Positions 35,821 through 44,914 are shown, numbered from the stretch's first letter. The stretch: DNA of 64,000 bases from Chryseobacterium sp. G0201 (GCF_003815655.1 NZ_CP033917.1:2046001-2110000); one strand, 5' to 3'. Made by a program: numbers and translations. The notes: generated by a model from the sequence alone, not told the origin.

Positions 35821-36969
35821 CTATACTTTAGACAACTCTTTTTTAAAATTTTCTATTGTTGTTCTATACATTTCTTCATATATAGGAAGAATGTTTTTCA
35901 AATCGAATTTTATCGCTTGTTCTTTCGCATTTATCTTCATTTGGGTTAAAAGTTCTTCATTGCTCAACAATTTGATCGTATAGTTGCTCATCGCTTCTAC
36001 ATTTCCAATTTCGGCTAAGAAACCTGTTTCTCCCTGGATATTTACTTCAGGAATTCCACCTGCATTTGAACTGATAACCGGAGTATTTGCAGCCATCGCT
36101 TCCAACGCTGCCAGACCAAAACTTTCCTGCTCAGAAGGTAATAAAAATACGTCTGAAAGCTGAAGAATTCTATACAAATCATTCACTTTTCCTAAAAGAC
36201 GAATTTTTGAGATCAGATCCGGATTTTCTTCTAAAAACTGATTAACTTTTTCCATATCAGGACCTTCTCCGATAATGATCAGTTTAGATTTTACTTTATT
36301 CTGAACATTTTTAAATATCTGAAGAACTTCTTCCACACGTTTTACAGGACGTAAATTGGATACGTGAATCAATATTTTTTCGTCAGGATTCGCAAATTGA
36401 GTTCTCTGACAATCGCTAGGCTCGTCAAATTCAGAATTATCAATAAAATTGGTAATTACCTGAATCTCTTTTTTGATCTTAAAAAACTGTAGTGTATCTC
36501 TTTTTAAGCTTTCAGAAACAGAAGTGATCGCATCTGATTGATTAATCGAGAATTCTACGGCATGTTTGTAACTTGGATGCTGACCTACAAGCGTAATATC
36601 AGTCCCGTGAAGCGTTGTTACCAACGGAATGTCGTTGTTATCTTCCTGTAACATTTGCTTAGCTGTAAATGCCGCGTAAGCGTAAGGAATCGCATAATGT
36701 GCATGTAGCAAATCCAGTTTATAAAGATTCACGACACGGTAAATCATCGAGCTTAACGCAATATCATAAGGCTGATATTGGAAAAGCGGGTAAGTCTGAA
36801 CATTTACTCTGTGAAAGAAAATATTCGGATTGGTGATGTCTAATCTTGCGGGAAGAGCCGAGCTGATGAAATGTACTTCATAGCCTTTGTTGGCAAGAGA
36901 CATTCCAAGTTCTGTTGCCACGATTCCGCTTCCGCCGTATGTTGGGTAGCAAAGTATGCCTATTTTCAT
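35821..36969 (-). CDS. bshA: N-acetyl-alpha-D-glucosaminyl L-malate synthase
   Basis: A 382-residue GT4 glycosyltransferase making GlcNAc-malate, the first step of bacillithiol synthesis. It opens MKIGILCYPTYGGSGIVATELG, with the GGSG loop typical of BshA. HAHYAIPYAYAA, TTLHGTDITLVG, and SNLRPVKRVEEVL follow, and EQESFGLAALEAMAANTPVI holds the nucleotide-sugar E(x7)E motif. The start ATG shares one base with the nagZ stop (TAATG), showing translational coupling. Presence implies the cell uses bacillithiol as a redox thiol; bshB and bshC are not in the window. Confidence 0.92.
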   Translation of the reverse strand: MKIGILCYPTYGGSGIVATELGMSLANKGYEVHFISSALPARLDITNPNIFFHRVNVQTYPLFQYQPYDIALSSMIYRVVNLYKLDLLHAHYAIPYAYAAFTAKQMLQEDNNDIPLVTTLHGTDITLVGQHPSYKHAVEFSINQSDAITSVSESLKRDTLQFFKIKKEIQVITNFIDNSEFDEPSDCQRTQFANPDEKILIHVSNLRPVKRVEEVLQIFKNVQNKVKSKLIIIGEGPDMEKVNQFLEENPDLISKIRLLGKVNDLYRILQLSDVFLLPSEQESFGLAALEAMAANTPVISSNAGGIPEVNIQGETGFLAEIGNVEAMSNYTIKLLSNEELLTQMKINAKEQAIKFDLKNILPIYEEMYRTTIENFKKELSKV

Positions 36970-38717
36970 TAGTTTATTGTTGTTTTTTTGGATGTTGTAA
37001 ATACTGTTGAACTTACTTTTGTGTTTGAAGCGGAAGTAGGGTTTAAATCAATCCCCATTCCTGCTTTCAATTTATCATTAACTGAAACAGGAAGTCTGCC
37101 CCAGATTTTTGTTTTTCCGTTGAATGCATTTGCTGTTGCAATCATTGAGTCATCATTGTTTTCATAAGAAACGAGAACGGTTGAAACTTTTGAAATATCA
37201 ATATCTTTCAACGCGTAAGTACTTCCGAAAATATTTAGAATAACATTTTGAGTTTTTGTTAAATCAGATAAAACTTTTTTAGAGGTATCTGATATTTTAT
37301 AAGGTTTGTAAGCTGTTGAATTGTCTTTATGAAAAGCAACAATTACAGTAGAATTTTTTGGAATTGAATTAATCTCTCCAGCTTTTTTAATAATTACATT
37401 TGAACCCAATTGAGAAGCAAATGTCTGATAAGGTGCTTCTTCCAAAGGAACGTAATACACTTGTTTTCCGTTCAATGGAAGCAATTTTTTATCGTCTTTT
37501 ATTAAGGTCAGAGCATTTGAATATAAATTTTGAACTAGATTTTTGTGAGAATCGTTGTTCAGATCCTGATTTACATTTTCAGGATTTTTTGGAGTGTATT
37601 GAGTTAATCCTAAATAATATTTTGTCAATAAAATTTTCTTTACACTTTCTTCAACTCTAGCTTGAGGAATTTCTCCATTGTCAATTGCTTTTTGGATTAA
37701 TTTTTTTCCGTTAGCCACACCTTGAGAAAACAGCATGATATCATTTCCTGCTTTGAAGGCCATTGCATCCAGCTCTCCCGGATTATATTTGTTGGCAACA
37801 GCGCCCATGTTTAGGGCATCAGTGATAATTAAACCTTTATAGCCTAATTTTTCTTTCAATAAACCTGTGATGATATTTTTAGAAACGGAAGCCGGAATGC
37901 CTTTTCCCGATTCTAAACTCGGAACATACAAGTGAGCAACCATAACACCGCCAATTCCTTTATTCATCAATGCTTTGAAAGGTGCTAATTCGACAGTATT
38001 AAGTCTTTCTAAACTATGGGAAACTACTGGAAGATCAAGGTGTGAATCTGTACTTGTATCACCGTGTCCAGGGAAATGCTTTATTGCTGCAAGAATGTTA
38101 TTATCCTGAAGTCCGTTTGAATAAGATAATGCCGAATTGATCACATTATCAACCTCAGAGCCAAAACTCCTGTTTCCGATAATCGGATTGTTTGGATTGG
38201 TGTTGACGTCAACAACTGGGGCAAAATCCCAATTAATGCCCATTCTGTGGCAGTCTTCGGCTATTTTGGCAGACATCTGATACAGTAAATTTTTATCCTG
38301 AATAGCTCCCAAAGTCATTGCCCAAGGGAATTTATGTGCCGCAGCGATTCTTTGGTATAAACCCCATTCTGCATCCATCCCGATCATCAATGGGATCTTA
38401 GATTTTTGCTGAAATTCATTAACTAGGTTAATTTCTCTCGCTGCATCATCCTGCATCAGGATCAAACCACCGATTTTATCGTTTAAAACAATATTTCTTA
38501 CCTGATTGATATGGTTCTCGTCTTTATTGGTATATAAAGCAACAATAAAAAGCTGACCTAATTTTTCATCCTGTGAAAGTGATTTGTACGTTTTGTCAAC
38601 CCATTGATTTGCCTTGTCCACATCTGCCTGAGAAATGCCTTTAGGCTGGTATTGAGCCGATATTTTAGAACTAATACATAGAAATACAAAGAGGGAAGTA
38701 TAAACTATTTTTTTCAT
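36969..38717 (-). CDS. nagZ: GH3 beta-N-acetylglucosaminidase (NagZ-like)
   Basis: A 582-residue exported GH3 enzyme. After a signal peptide (MKKIVYTSLFVFLCISSKISAQ) the TIM barrel carries the NagZ signature KHFPGHGDT at residues 213-221, with a His in the mobile loop, followed by DSHLDLPVVSHS. GLIITDALNMGAV gives the nucleophile Asp. A C-terminal GH3_C-like domain of about 190 residues is extra compared with small cytoplasmic NagZ. It trims GlcNAc from muropeptides or chitin fragments. The ORF can be extended 31 codons upstream, but the ATG at 38717 is followed by the signal peptide and sits just below a TAnnTTTG promoter, so it is preferred. It overlaps bshA by one base. Confidence 0.88.
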   Translation of the reverse strand: MKKIVYTSLFVFLCISSKISAQYQPKGISQADVDKANQWVDKTYKSLSQDEKLGQLFIVALYTNKDENHINQVRNIVLNDKIGGLILMQDDAAREINLVNEFQQKSKIPLMIGMDAEWGLYQRIAAAHKFPWAMTLGAIQDKNLLYQMSAKIAEDCHRMGINWDFAPVVDVNTNPNNPIIGNRSFGSEVDNVINSALSYSNGLQDNNILAAIKHFPGHGDTSTDSHLDLPVVSHSLERLNTVELAPFKALMNKGIGGVMVAHLYVPSLESGKGIPASVSKNIITGLLKEKLGYKGLIITDALNMGAVANKYNPGELDAMAFKAGNDIMLFSQGVANGKKLIQKAIDNGEIPQARVEESVKKILLTKYYLGLTQYTPKNPENVNQDLNNDSHKNLVQNLYSNALTLIKDDKKLLPLNGKQVYYVPLEEAPYQTFASQLGSNVIIKKAGEINSIPKNSTVIVAFHKDNSTAYKPYKISDTSKKVLSDLTKTQNVILNIFGSTYALKDIDISKVSTVLVSYENNDDSMIATANAFNGKTKIWGRLPVSVNDKLKAGMGIDLNPTSASNTKVSSTVFTTSKKTTIN

Positions 38718-38734
38718 GACTTTTTGAATATGAA

Positions 38735-38742
38735 CAAAAATA
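38735..38742 (-). promoter_or_regulatory. Bacteroidota-type -7 element for nagZ-bshA operon
   Basis: On the minus strand TATTTTTG (38742-38735) fits TAnnTTTG, with TTTG-like text (CTTTG) about 21 bases upstream. It lies 17 bases before the nagZ ATG and supports that start. Confidence 0.6.
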
Positions 38743-38831
38743 CAATTAAAAAAACGATGAAAACAAAGTTTTTGAGTTTTTTGGTATATGTTTTGAATAA
38801 GCCATATCAATAATAATTAAACTTTTATAAA

Positions 38832-39371
38832 ATGAAAAAATTTCTTCCAATTTTACTATTAGCTTTTGTGAGCTTATTCATATTTAGCTGTGATAATGAC
38901 GACGACGTAATACAAGGCCAAGATAGTGATACAGTAGCTGTAATGAAAGATGCCACAGGAACATTCTCAAGTGGTAATAATTTTACCCTTGGATTAGATA
39001 TTAATATTGCAAGTACAGATGTAGTTTTAGTATACAAAAGAGTAGGAAATGTTTGGCAAATTATTCCTAAAACATATTATTTAGACGATGTTCAAAACTT
39101 GCCAACAGGTAGAGAGCTAGATTATAATTTCGATTTTACGTCTCAGGATGTGGAAATCAGAACTACTGCAAACTTTAATCAGGCAACACAGATGACATCT
39201 GCAGAAACAAATCAATATTTAGTAAATCAGACATTTAGAATTGTACTTGTTCCTGCTAATGCTGCCGGAAAAGCTTCTAAATCTGCTGGTTTAGACTATA
39301 AAGATTATAATGCTGTAGTTAAATATTATAATCTTAATGATTCTAATGTTACTAACACTAAAGTAAATTAA
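38832..39371 (+). CDS. Putative lipoprotein, function unknown
   Basis: A 179-residue exported protein. The signal peptide ends in a lipobox-like LFIFSC, so Cys17 would be lipidated, followed by an acidic run (DNDDDVIQ). The rest (SSGNNFTLGLDINIASTDVV, YNFDFTSQDVEIRT, RIVLVPANAAGK) looks like a beta-rich fold. Similar small lipoproteins are common in Chryseobacterium. No domain is recognised. It is convergent with ribA and shares the palindromic terminator at 39402. Confidence 0.65.
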   Translation: MKKFLPILLLAFVSLFIFSCDNDDDVIQGQDSDTVAVMKDATGTFSSGNNFTLGLDINIASTDVVLVYKRVGNVWQIIPKTYYLDDVQNLPTGRELDYNFDFTSQDVEIRTTANFNQATQMTSAETNQYLVNQTFRIVLVPANAAGKASKSAGLDYKDYNAVVKYYNLNDSNVTNTKVN

Positions 39372-39401
39372 GAATATATCTTTTCAATTTTTTATAATTA
39401 A

Positions 39402-39435
39402 AAAGGCTCCGAAAGAAATTTCTTTCGGAGCCTTT
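39402..39435. terminator. Bidirectional terminator
   Basis: AAAGGCTCCGAAAGAAA and TTTCTTTCGGAGCCTTT form a perfect palindrome between the convergent lipoprotein gene and ribA. Confidence 0.9.
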
Positions 39436-39452
39436 GCTTTTATGAAGTTTAA

Positions 39453-40049
39453 TTATTTATCGTTATCATCGAGAAGATGTCCAAAATAATCTTTCTTTGT
39501 CTGTAAGTATTCTTTACTATTTTCGTTGGCCGGAATTTGTAAAGGTATTCTTGAATTGAGATGAATATTGCTTTTCTCTACATGTTTCACCTTTTCAGGA
39601 TTGTTTGTAAGAAGGTTGATATCTTTTACATCTAATAAGTTTAAGATCTCAATGGCCACTTCAAAGTTTCTGTCGTCTGCCGGAAGTCCTAGTTTTAGGT
39701 TGGCTTCCACGGTGTCAAAACCTTTTTCCTGAAGAGAGTAAGCTTTAAGCTTATTGATAATTCCTATATTTCTTCCTTCCTGTCGAAGATAAATTATCAT
39801 TCCTCCATTTTCATGGGTATATTTCATTGCGGCATCCAGTTGCTGCCCACATTCACATTTTTTTGAATGGAAAACTTCTCCGGTAATACATTCTGAGTGG
39901 AAACGTACATTTACAGGCTTAGAAAAGTCTGTATTTTCGGCGATAATAGCCATATGAGGCATCCAGTCGTTCTCATTTTCGGAGAAAGCAATCATTCGGA
40001 AACTGCCGTGTTCTGTAGGAACATTGGCCTCCGCCTGAATTTTTATCAT
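39453..40049 (-). CDS. ribA: GTP cyclohydrolase II
   Basis: A 198-residue stand-alone GCH II that opens GTP to the first riboflavin intermediate. The zinc cysteines are in HSECITGEVFHSKKCECGQ. LRQEGRNIGIINKLKAYSLQ and LLTNNPEKV are family landmarks. It starts MIKIQAEANVPTEHGSF. It is the last gene of a run with DUF4254, a lipoprotein and TatA and has no FMN riboswitch in its leader. No ribB domain is fused; the other riboflavin genes lie elsewhere. Confidence 0.93.
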   Translation of the reverse strand: MIKIQAEANVPTEHGSFRMIAFSENENDWMPHMAIIAENTDFSKPVNVRFHSECITGEVFHSKKCECGQQLDAAMKYTHENGGMIIYLRQEGRNIGIINKLKAYSLQEKGFDTVEANLKLGLPADDRNFEVAIEILNLLDVKDINLLTNNPEKVKHVEKSNIHLNSRIPLQIPANENSKEYLQTKKDYFGHLLDDNDK

Positions 40050-40070
40050 TAATTAGTTACGAATTAGTTT

Positions 40071-40529
40071 TTAATTTCCTTTTAAAGAATCTTCGATAAC
40101 GGTAATATTGGTTTTCAATCTTACCAAATATCTGTTAAGTACTTCGTCATCATCTTTGTTAAGATTCTGTCTCAGTTTCTGAATTTTTTTATAAGATTTT
40201 TCGAAGCTTTTAATTGCTCTGTTTTTTCCTGAAAGATTATTTGCATCAATTGCATAGAGGTAATTCTGTAAACTATATTTCAAATTTAATACTTCCTCAT
40301 TTAAGTTCACATTTTTGAACTTCGGAAAAGTTGAAATGAGATTTGAGATCTCTGATGCATTAACATTTTCTTTAATATTTATATCGATGCTTTTCTTAAC
40401 TCCTCTATCGGAATCAGAACCTTTGGCTTCGCTATAAAAATTATTAGACAGCGGAGAAAAATTTAATTTTTCCGTTGCGCAGGAAGATGTTATAATTATT
40501 AGTACTCCGAAAAAAAATAGTCGTTTCAT
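40071..40529 (-). CDS. Putative lipoprotein, function unknown
   Basis: A 152-residue protein with a lipobox (ITSSC, Cys17) after a short signal peptide. The mature part is charged and helical (VLNLKYSLQNYLYAID, FEKSYKKIQKLRQNLN). No domain is recognised. It overlaps the DUF4254 gene by 4 bases, so they are coupled, and lies 21 bases before ribA. Confidence 0.65.
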   Translation of the reverse strand: MKRLFFFGVLIIITSSCATEKLNFSPLSNNFYSEAKGSDSDRGVKKSIDINIKENVNASEISNLISTFPKFKNVNLNEEVLNLKYSLQNYLYAIDANNLSGKNRAIKSFEKSYKKIQKLRQNLNKDDDEVLNRYLVRLKTNITVIEDSLKGN

Positions 40530-41137
40530 TTTTGCCCCTTTTGATAAAGGATTGGGTTAAGACTATCATCGTTGTACATTTTCATTTGTTTGTACACTTT
40601 CATCTTAACGTTACCGTTCTCAATATCAGTAAGCAACTGATTAATAGAAGTAAATAGGTCCTCTTTCTGATCTAGAAGCACATCTAGTTTTGCCTGGCAA
40701 TTCTTTCGGTGCTCTTCAGAAGCGGATTCTCTATTGGCTTCTAATGACATGTGATAAACCTTTAACGCAAGGATAGATAATCTGTCTACAGCCCAAGCTG
40801 GAGTTTCAGTATTGATCTTTGCATCAGATTTAGGAGTTATATTTTCATATTTATTAAGAAACCAACTATCAATAAATTCCACCAAATCAGTTCTTTTCTG
40901 ATTAGAAGCGTCTATTGTTCTCTTTAATTGAAGAGCTTCAGTTGGATCTATGTTCTCATCTCTAATAATATCTTCCAAATGCCATTGAACGGTATCAATC
41001 CAGTTCTTTGCATACAAAATTCGTTCCAAACTATCTTTCTCGAACGGGTTATTAATTAGAGTGTTAACGTCATCAAGCACGTGATAATCTTCAATAGAAG
41101 TATTAAAGACTTGCCATGCAATCTCTGTAAAGTTCAT
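40526..41137 (-). CDS. DUF4254 family protein
   Basis: A 203-residue soluble protein matching the DUF4254 pattern: ISVSI-free helical start NFTEIAWQVFNTSIEDYH, KNWIDTVQWHLEDIIRDE, VDRLSILALKVYHM. The family is nearly confined to Bacteroidota and often lies in envelope or sugar-related operons; activity unknown. It overlaps the following lipoprotein gene by 4 bases and sits 15 bases after tatA. Confidence 0.8.
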   Translation of the reverse strand: MNFTEIAWQVFNTSIEDYHVLDDVNTLINNPFEKDSLERILYAKNWIDTVQWHLEDIIRDENIDPTEALQLKRTIDASNQKRTDLVEFIDSWFLNKYENITPKSDAKINTETPAWAVDRLSILALKVYHMSLEANRESASEEHRKNCQAKLDVLLDQKEDLFTSINQLLTDIENGNVKMKVYKQMKMYNDDSLNPILYQKGQK

Positions 41138-41152
41138 TAATTCTGTAGAATT

Positions 41153-41362
41153 TTAGTTGCTGGTGGGGTTATTATCAGTAGAAGATTTCTTTTCAGAACC
41201 TGGTTTGTCTTCTTCTTTTACAGCATCTTTAAATTCTTTAATACCTGAACCAACACCTCTCATTAATTCCGGAATTTTTTTACCTCCAAAAAGTAACACA
41301 AGAAGTACAGCTACGATAAGGATATGTTGCCAAGATAAGGCTAATATTGTTAGTGTTTGCAT
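41153..41362 (-). CDS. tatA: Sec-independent translocase subunit TatA/E
   Basis: A 69-residue protein with one transmembrane helix (HILIVAVLLVLLFGGKKIPE), the invariant FGGKKIPEL turn, and an amphipathic helix GSGIKEFKDAVKEE. It forms the pore part of the twin-arginine export system in the inner membrane. The tail is charged and Ser-rich. TatC is not in the window. It lies between the EnvC-like gene (31 bases) and DUF4254 (15 bases). Confidence 0.92.
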   Translation of the reverse strand: MQTLTILALSWQHILIVAVLLVLLFGGKKIPELMRGVGSGIKEFKDAVKEEDKPGSEKKSSTDNNPTSN

Positions 41363-41393
41363 TGCTTAATTTTTTACAAAGTTAATCTATTTT

Positions 41394-42953
41394 TTAATAG
41401 GAAACCCAACCTAGTGGATCAACTGGTGTAGTTCCGCTCCAAACTTGGAAATCAAGGGTGTAAGAACCGTCAAAATCCTGACCTACAACCCCTACCGGAG
41501 TGCCTGCTGATACCTGTTGTCCTTTAGAAACATTTACACCTCCCAAGTTGGAATAGATTGTAAAATAACTTCCATGTTTGATCATAACGGTTTTTGTACC
41601 GTCACTATTTGCTAAGATCGAAGAAACGGTTCCAGGGAATACAGATTTCGCACGTGTACCTGAAGGTACAGATATCTTGATTCCATTATTTTCTTCAACA
41701 ATATTTTTGAAAACCGGGTGAGGCTGTCTTCCGAATCGGTGGGTAACCTGCCCTTTATCTACAGGGAAACCTAATCTTCCTCTGTTATCTGCAAAGTTAT
41801 TTCCTGCAACTGTAGATGTTACCCCAAAGTTGGTCATCGCTTTGGTTTCTGCAGCTTTTTTCTCGGCGTCTTTTTTCTTTGTAAGTGCAGCTTCTGCAGC
41901 CCTTGCGGCAATTAATTTGTTTGATGCTTCTCTAGCTCTTGCATTAGCTTCTTCTGATGCTTTTGTAGCAGCTACTTTTCTTGCTTCATCTTTTGCATTG
42001 GCTTCCGCTCTTGCAGCTTCTTCTGTACGTTTCTTTTCTTCAGCAGCTCTTTTTGCAGCTAGTTCTGTTGCTCTTTTAGATTCTGCTTCAGCTAATAACC
42101 TTTCTTTTTCCAAGGCTTCTGCTCTGGCTCTGTTTTCAGCTTCAATTCTTGCTTTTTCTCTTTCGGCTGCGATTTTTGCAAGACGTATTTTTTCAGCTTC
42201 CGCTTTTCTTCTTGCTTCTTCTTCAGCTTTAGCGATTCTTATTTCTTCTGCAATGATCGATCTAATTTGTCCTTCAAGAGCTTTAGACTGAGTTTGCTTT
42301 TGTTTAAGCTCGACAGTTAACTGAGATTCATTTTTCTTAAATTCAGCAACAAGCTGTTCTTTTTGAGCTCTTTCGGCGTTGATTGTTGTTAAATCTTTTT
42401 GTTGATTTACTAAAAGCTGCTCTTTATCTTTAATTGATTTTTGTCTCTGAGTAATGGTGTTTTTTATCTGAGCAGCGGCATTTGAAATTTCAGCTGCTTT
42501 TTTATCTTGATAATCAGCGTATTGTTTTAAATACTGAACCCTTCTTATCGCTTCACCCATATTTTTGGCAGAAAGAATAAAAGTTACTTTATTCTGTACG
42601 CCTTTATTTTTATAGGCATTCACCAAAACTTCGGCATAATTCTTTCTGAGAACTGCCAATTCTTTGTTCTGACGGTTGATTTCCAATTGACGAAGGTAAA
42701 TGTCATCTTCAATAAATCTTTTCTCTTTTTGAGTATTGGTGTACACCTTTTCTCTTAAAGCTAGTTTTTTATTGACGTTGGTAAGGTAGGATATAGAAAG
42801 TTTAGATTCGCTTCTGGTTTTAGCTAAATCTGAATTTATTTGTGCAATTTGTTTTTTAAGGTCAGCATTCTGCTTTTGTAATTGCTCTTTTTTTTGCCCA
42901 TATTGCAATGAGAACAGCAAAATACCTATTAAAAAGCTAATTTTTTTAATCAT
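41394..42953 (-). CDS. EnvC-like murein hydrolase activator with degenerate M23 domain
   Basis: A 519-residue periplasmic protein. A signal peptide (FLIGILLFSLQYGQ) is followed by a very long coiled coil over about residues 20-340, ending in an Ala/Glu/Lys/Arg-rich stretch, then a LytM/M23 domain at about 395-519 (THRFGRQPHPVFKNIV). Active M23 proteins have HxGxD and HxH. Here the first site reads NNGIKI and the second YSNL, so two zinc-binding positions are lost. As with E. coli EnvC, it is likely to be an amidase activator at the division site and not an enzyme. It overlaps the DUF4292 gene by 4 bases and lies upstream of tatA. Confidence 0.85.
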   Translation of the reverse strand: MIKKISFLIGILLFSLQYGQKKEQLQKQNADLKKQIAQINSDLAKTRSESKLSISYLTNVNKKLALREKVYTNTQKEKRFIEDDIYLRQLEINRQNKELAVLRKNYAEVLVNAYKNKGVQNKVTFILSAKNMGEAIRRVQYLKQYADYQDKKAAEISNAAAQIKNTITQRQKSIKDKEQLLVNQQKDLTTINAERAQKEQLVAEFKKNESQLTVELKQKQTQSKALEGQIRSIIAEEIRIAKAEEEARRKAEAEKIRLAKIAAEREKARIEAENRARAEALEKERLLAEAESKRATELAAKRAAEEKKRTEEAARAEANAKDEARKVAATKASEEANARAREASNKLIAARAAEAALTKKKDAEKKAAETKAMTNFGVTSTVAGNNFADNRGRLGFPVDKGQVTHRFGRQPHPVFKNIVEENNGIKISVPSGTRAKSVFPGTVSSILANSDGTKTVMIKHGSYFTIYSNLGGVNVSKGQQVSAGTPVGVVGQDFDGSYTLDFQVWSGTTPVDPLGWVSY

Positions 42954-43792
42954 TTAATCTCGATTTTCTTATAACTGGATGGTACTGAATACGGTGTTTC
43001 CATCGGGGAAAAGTCAAATTTCGTATTTTCTAGTAAAATCTGACTGCTTTTTGACCCTTTTATAATTATTTTAACATTTTTAGGTAAACGAATTCCATTA
43101 TATTCATCCCAATTGCTGTAAGATATTTCTAATTCGTCCGGAGATAAAACATCTTTTAAATTTACATTCAATAAATCATAATTAGTATCATATTGCAAGG
43201 TAATTTTATATTCTCTTGTTTTTTCATCAGTAACGATTTTTTGATTTGCGTTGGATGTCATTTTAAACCCCTGAGCATTTTTTGTAAGGGTAAACTGTGA
43301 ATCACTGATCTTTACAAATGTTCTTCCCATTAATATTTTTTCCAAAGATTTATAATCAATGAAATTGACATTCAGTAAGTTATTAAGATAATCGAAATCT
43401 GAATCGATATATGATTTACTTGTTCGGTCGAGCCCTTTAACACCTTCAGGAGTTGCAACTCCTCTTGCCACCCCAAGAAATAATGCAGTTAAGTTCATCC
43501 AAACTTTTTTATTATTTTCAATATATATCGTAGCATCAAGCGTAGGAATAAAATTTCCTGTTTCAACATTTACCTTGCTACTAATTTTTATCTGATCAAA
43601 TTTCGGTGGAATAAGAACATGTTCAAAAAATGTAATTTTATCTCTTACAGGTTCATTGGCATCTTTAGGATTTCCATCGTCTTTTACTACGATAGTGCTG
43701 TCATTAATGTTGTTGTTCTTTTTAGCAGCATTTCTTGTCTTACAGGATGACAATACGAAAAGCAGTAAAATTAATGGGATCCAGTTTTTCAT
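42950..43792 (-). CDS. DUF4292 putative lipoprotein
   Basis: A 280-residue protein with a lipobox (FVLSSC, Cys16) and the DUF4292 pattern: TFFEHVLIPPKFDQIKI, YIENNKKVWMNLTALFLGVARG, LNNLLNVNFIDYKSLEKILMG. These lipoproteins are probably outer-membrane periplasmic factors related in fold to LolA/LolB-type lipid-binding proteins; that link is inference. The stop overlaps the EnvC-like start by 4 bases. The gene is separated from the nucleotidyltransferase upstream by a terminator. Confidence 0.8.
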   Translation of the reverse strand: MKNWIPLILLLFVLSSCKTRNAAKKNNNINDSTIVVKDDGNPKDANEPVRDKITFFEHVLIPPKFDQIKISSKVNVETGNFIPTLDATIYIENNKKVWMNLTALFLGVARGVATPEGVKGLDRTSKSYIDSDFDYLNNLLNVNFIDYKSLEKILMGRTFVKISDSQFTLTKNAQGFKMTSNANQKIVTDEKTREYKITLQYDTNYDLLNVNLKDVLSPDELEISYSNWDEYNGIRLPKNVKIIIKGSKSSQILLENTKFDFSPMETPYSVPSSYKKIEIK

Positions 43793-43838
43793 GTATTTAT
43801 CTTTTCAATTAAAAATAATACTTTGCAATATTAACGCC

Positions 43839-43866
43839 AAACCACACAAAACATTTTGTGTGGTTT
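43839..43866 (-). terminator. Terminator after the nucleotidyltransferase gene
   Basis: AAACCACACAAAA and TTTTGTGTGGTTT form a 13-bp palindrome between the genes ending at 43898 and starting at 43792, both minus strand. Confidence 0.75.
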
Positions 43867-43897
43867 GAAGATATATAATTTAAATTAATTTCTGATC

Positions 43898-44914
43898 TTA
43901 TCTAGACAAAAAATCTAAAACAGAATAATCTCCTAATGAGATCTCTCTAGAAACTCCAAAATACTGAGCAGAATTTCCGATCATTGAATTAGAAAGGTTT
44001 CCGTGATTGATTCTTGTGTTTTCCTGAATCAAAGAGTTCTCAATGTTTGAATTTACTACAATTGTGTTGTTTCCTAAAGAAACTCCAGGACCTACTTTTG
44101 AGTTTGAAATTTTCACATTTTCACCAATAAAACAAGGCTGAATGATCAATGAATTTTCGATAACTGCAGAAGCCGGGTAAGTAGACATTTCTTCTATTTC
44201 GTAGGCAAGAATTTTACTGTTGGTTTCTACGGTTGCATTTTTATTACCGCAATCCATCCAGTCGTTTACTTTTCCTAGAGAGAATTTTGCGCCTTTTGCT
44301 CTTAAGTTTTCCAACGCTGTTGTTAATTGATATTCTCCACCGTTTTTAATATCATTATCCATGATATAATTGATCTCGCTCATCAATTTTTCAGCACTAT
44401 TGAAATAATAAATACCGATAATAGCAAGGTCTGAAACGAAAGTAGTTGGTTTTTCAACAAAATCGGTAATGAAACCGTAGTTGTCTAATTTTACAACTCC
44501 AAAAGCAGAAGGATCTTCTACGCTTTTTACCCAAATTACACCATCAGAATTTTTATCTAAAACAAAATCTGCACGGAAAAGTGTGTCTGCAAAAGCGATT
44601 ACAACGTCTCCTTGCATTGATGCTTCAGCACATTTGATAGCATGAGCAGTTCCCAAAGGATCATTTTGATAATAAATGCTTCCTTTAGCACCTAGTTTTT
44701 CAGCGATCTGAATTAATGATTTTTCGATCTCAGGACCAAAATCTCCGATGATAAAAGCTACTTCTTCAATTTCTTCTCCAGCAACTTTAGCAATATCTTC
44801 AACCAATCTTTGAACAATCGGTTTTCCGGCAATCGGAATAAGAGGTTTTGGAACCGTCAATGTATGAGGACGTAATCTGGAACCACGTCCAGCCATAGGT
44901 ACTATAATTTTCAT
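43898..44914 (-). CDS. Sugar-phosphate nucleotidyltransferase with left-handed beta-helix tail
   Basis: A 338-residue enzyme of the GalU/RmlA/GlmU class. The N-terminal catalytic domain shows MAGRGSRLRPHTLTVPKPLIP, AFADTLFRAD and FVEKPTTF. The last about 90 residues (NSLIIQPCFIGENVKISNS, GPGVSLGNNTIV) form hexapeptide beta-helix coils, as in glucose-1-phosphate thymidylyl- and uridylyltransferases. It would make an NDP-sugar for surface polysaccharide. It lies next to a polysaccharide flippase on the same strand. The exact base and sugar are not determined. Confidence 0.85.
   Translation of the reverse strand: MKIIVPMAGRGSRLRPHTLTVPKPLIPIAGKPIVQRLVEDIAKVAGEEIEEVAFIIGDFGPEIEKSLIQIAEKLGAKGSIYYQNDPLGTAHAIKCAEASMQGDVVIAFADTLFRADFVLDKNSDGVIWVKSVEDPSAFGVVKLDNYGFITDFVEKPTTFVSDLAIIGIYYFNSAEKLMSEINYIMDNDIKNGGEYQLTTALENLRAKGAKFSLGKVNDWMDCGNKNATVETNSKILAYEIEEMSTYPASAVIENSLIIQPCFIGENVKISNSKVGPGVSLGNNTIVVNSNIENSLIQENTRINHGNLSNSMIGNSAQYFGVSREISLGDYSVLDFLSR

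Noticed and set aside
38718..38810. 31-codon N-terminal extension of the GH3 enzyme
   Set aside because: It precedes the signal peptide and contains the likely promoter element at 38735-38742.
41830..42291. 153-codon plus-strand ORF rich in Ala and Ser
   Set aside because: It mirrors the Ala/Glu/Lys-rich coiled coil of the EnvC-like protein on the other strand; composition is an artefact.
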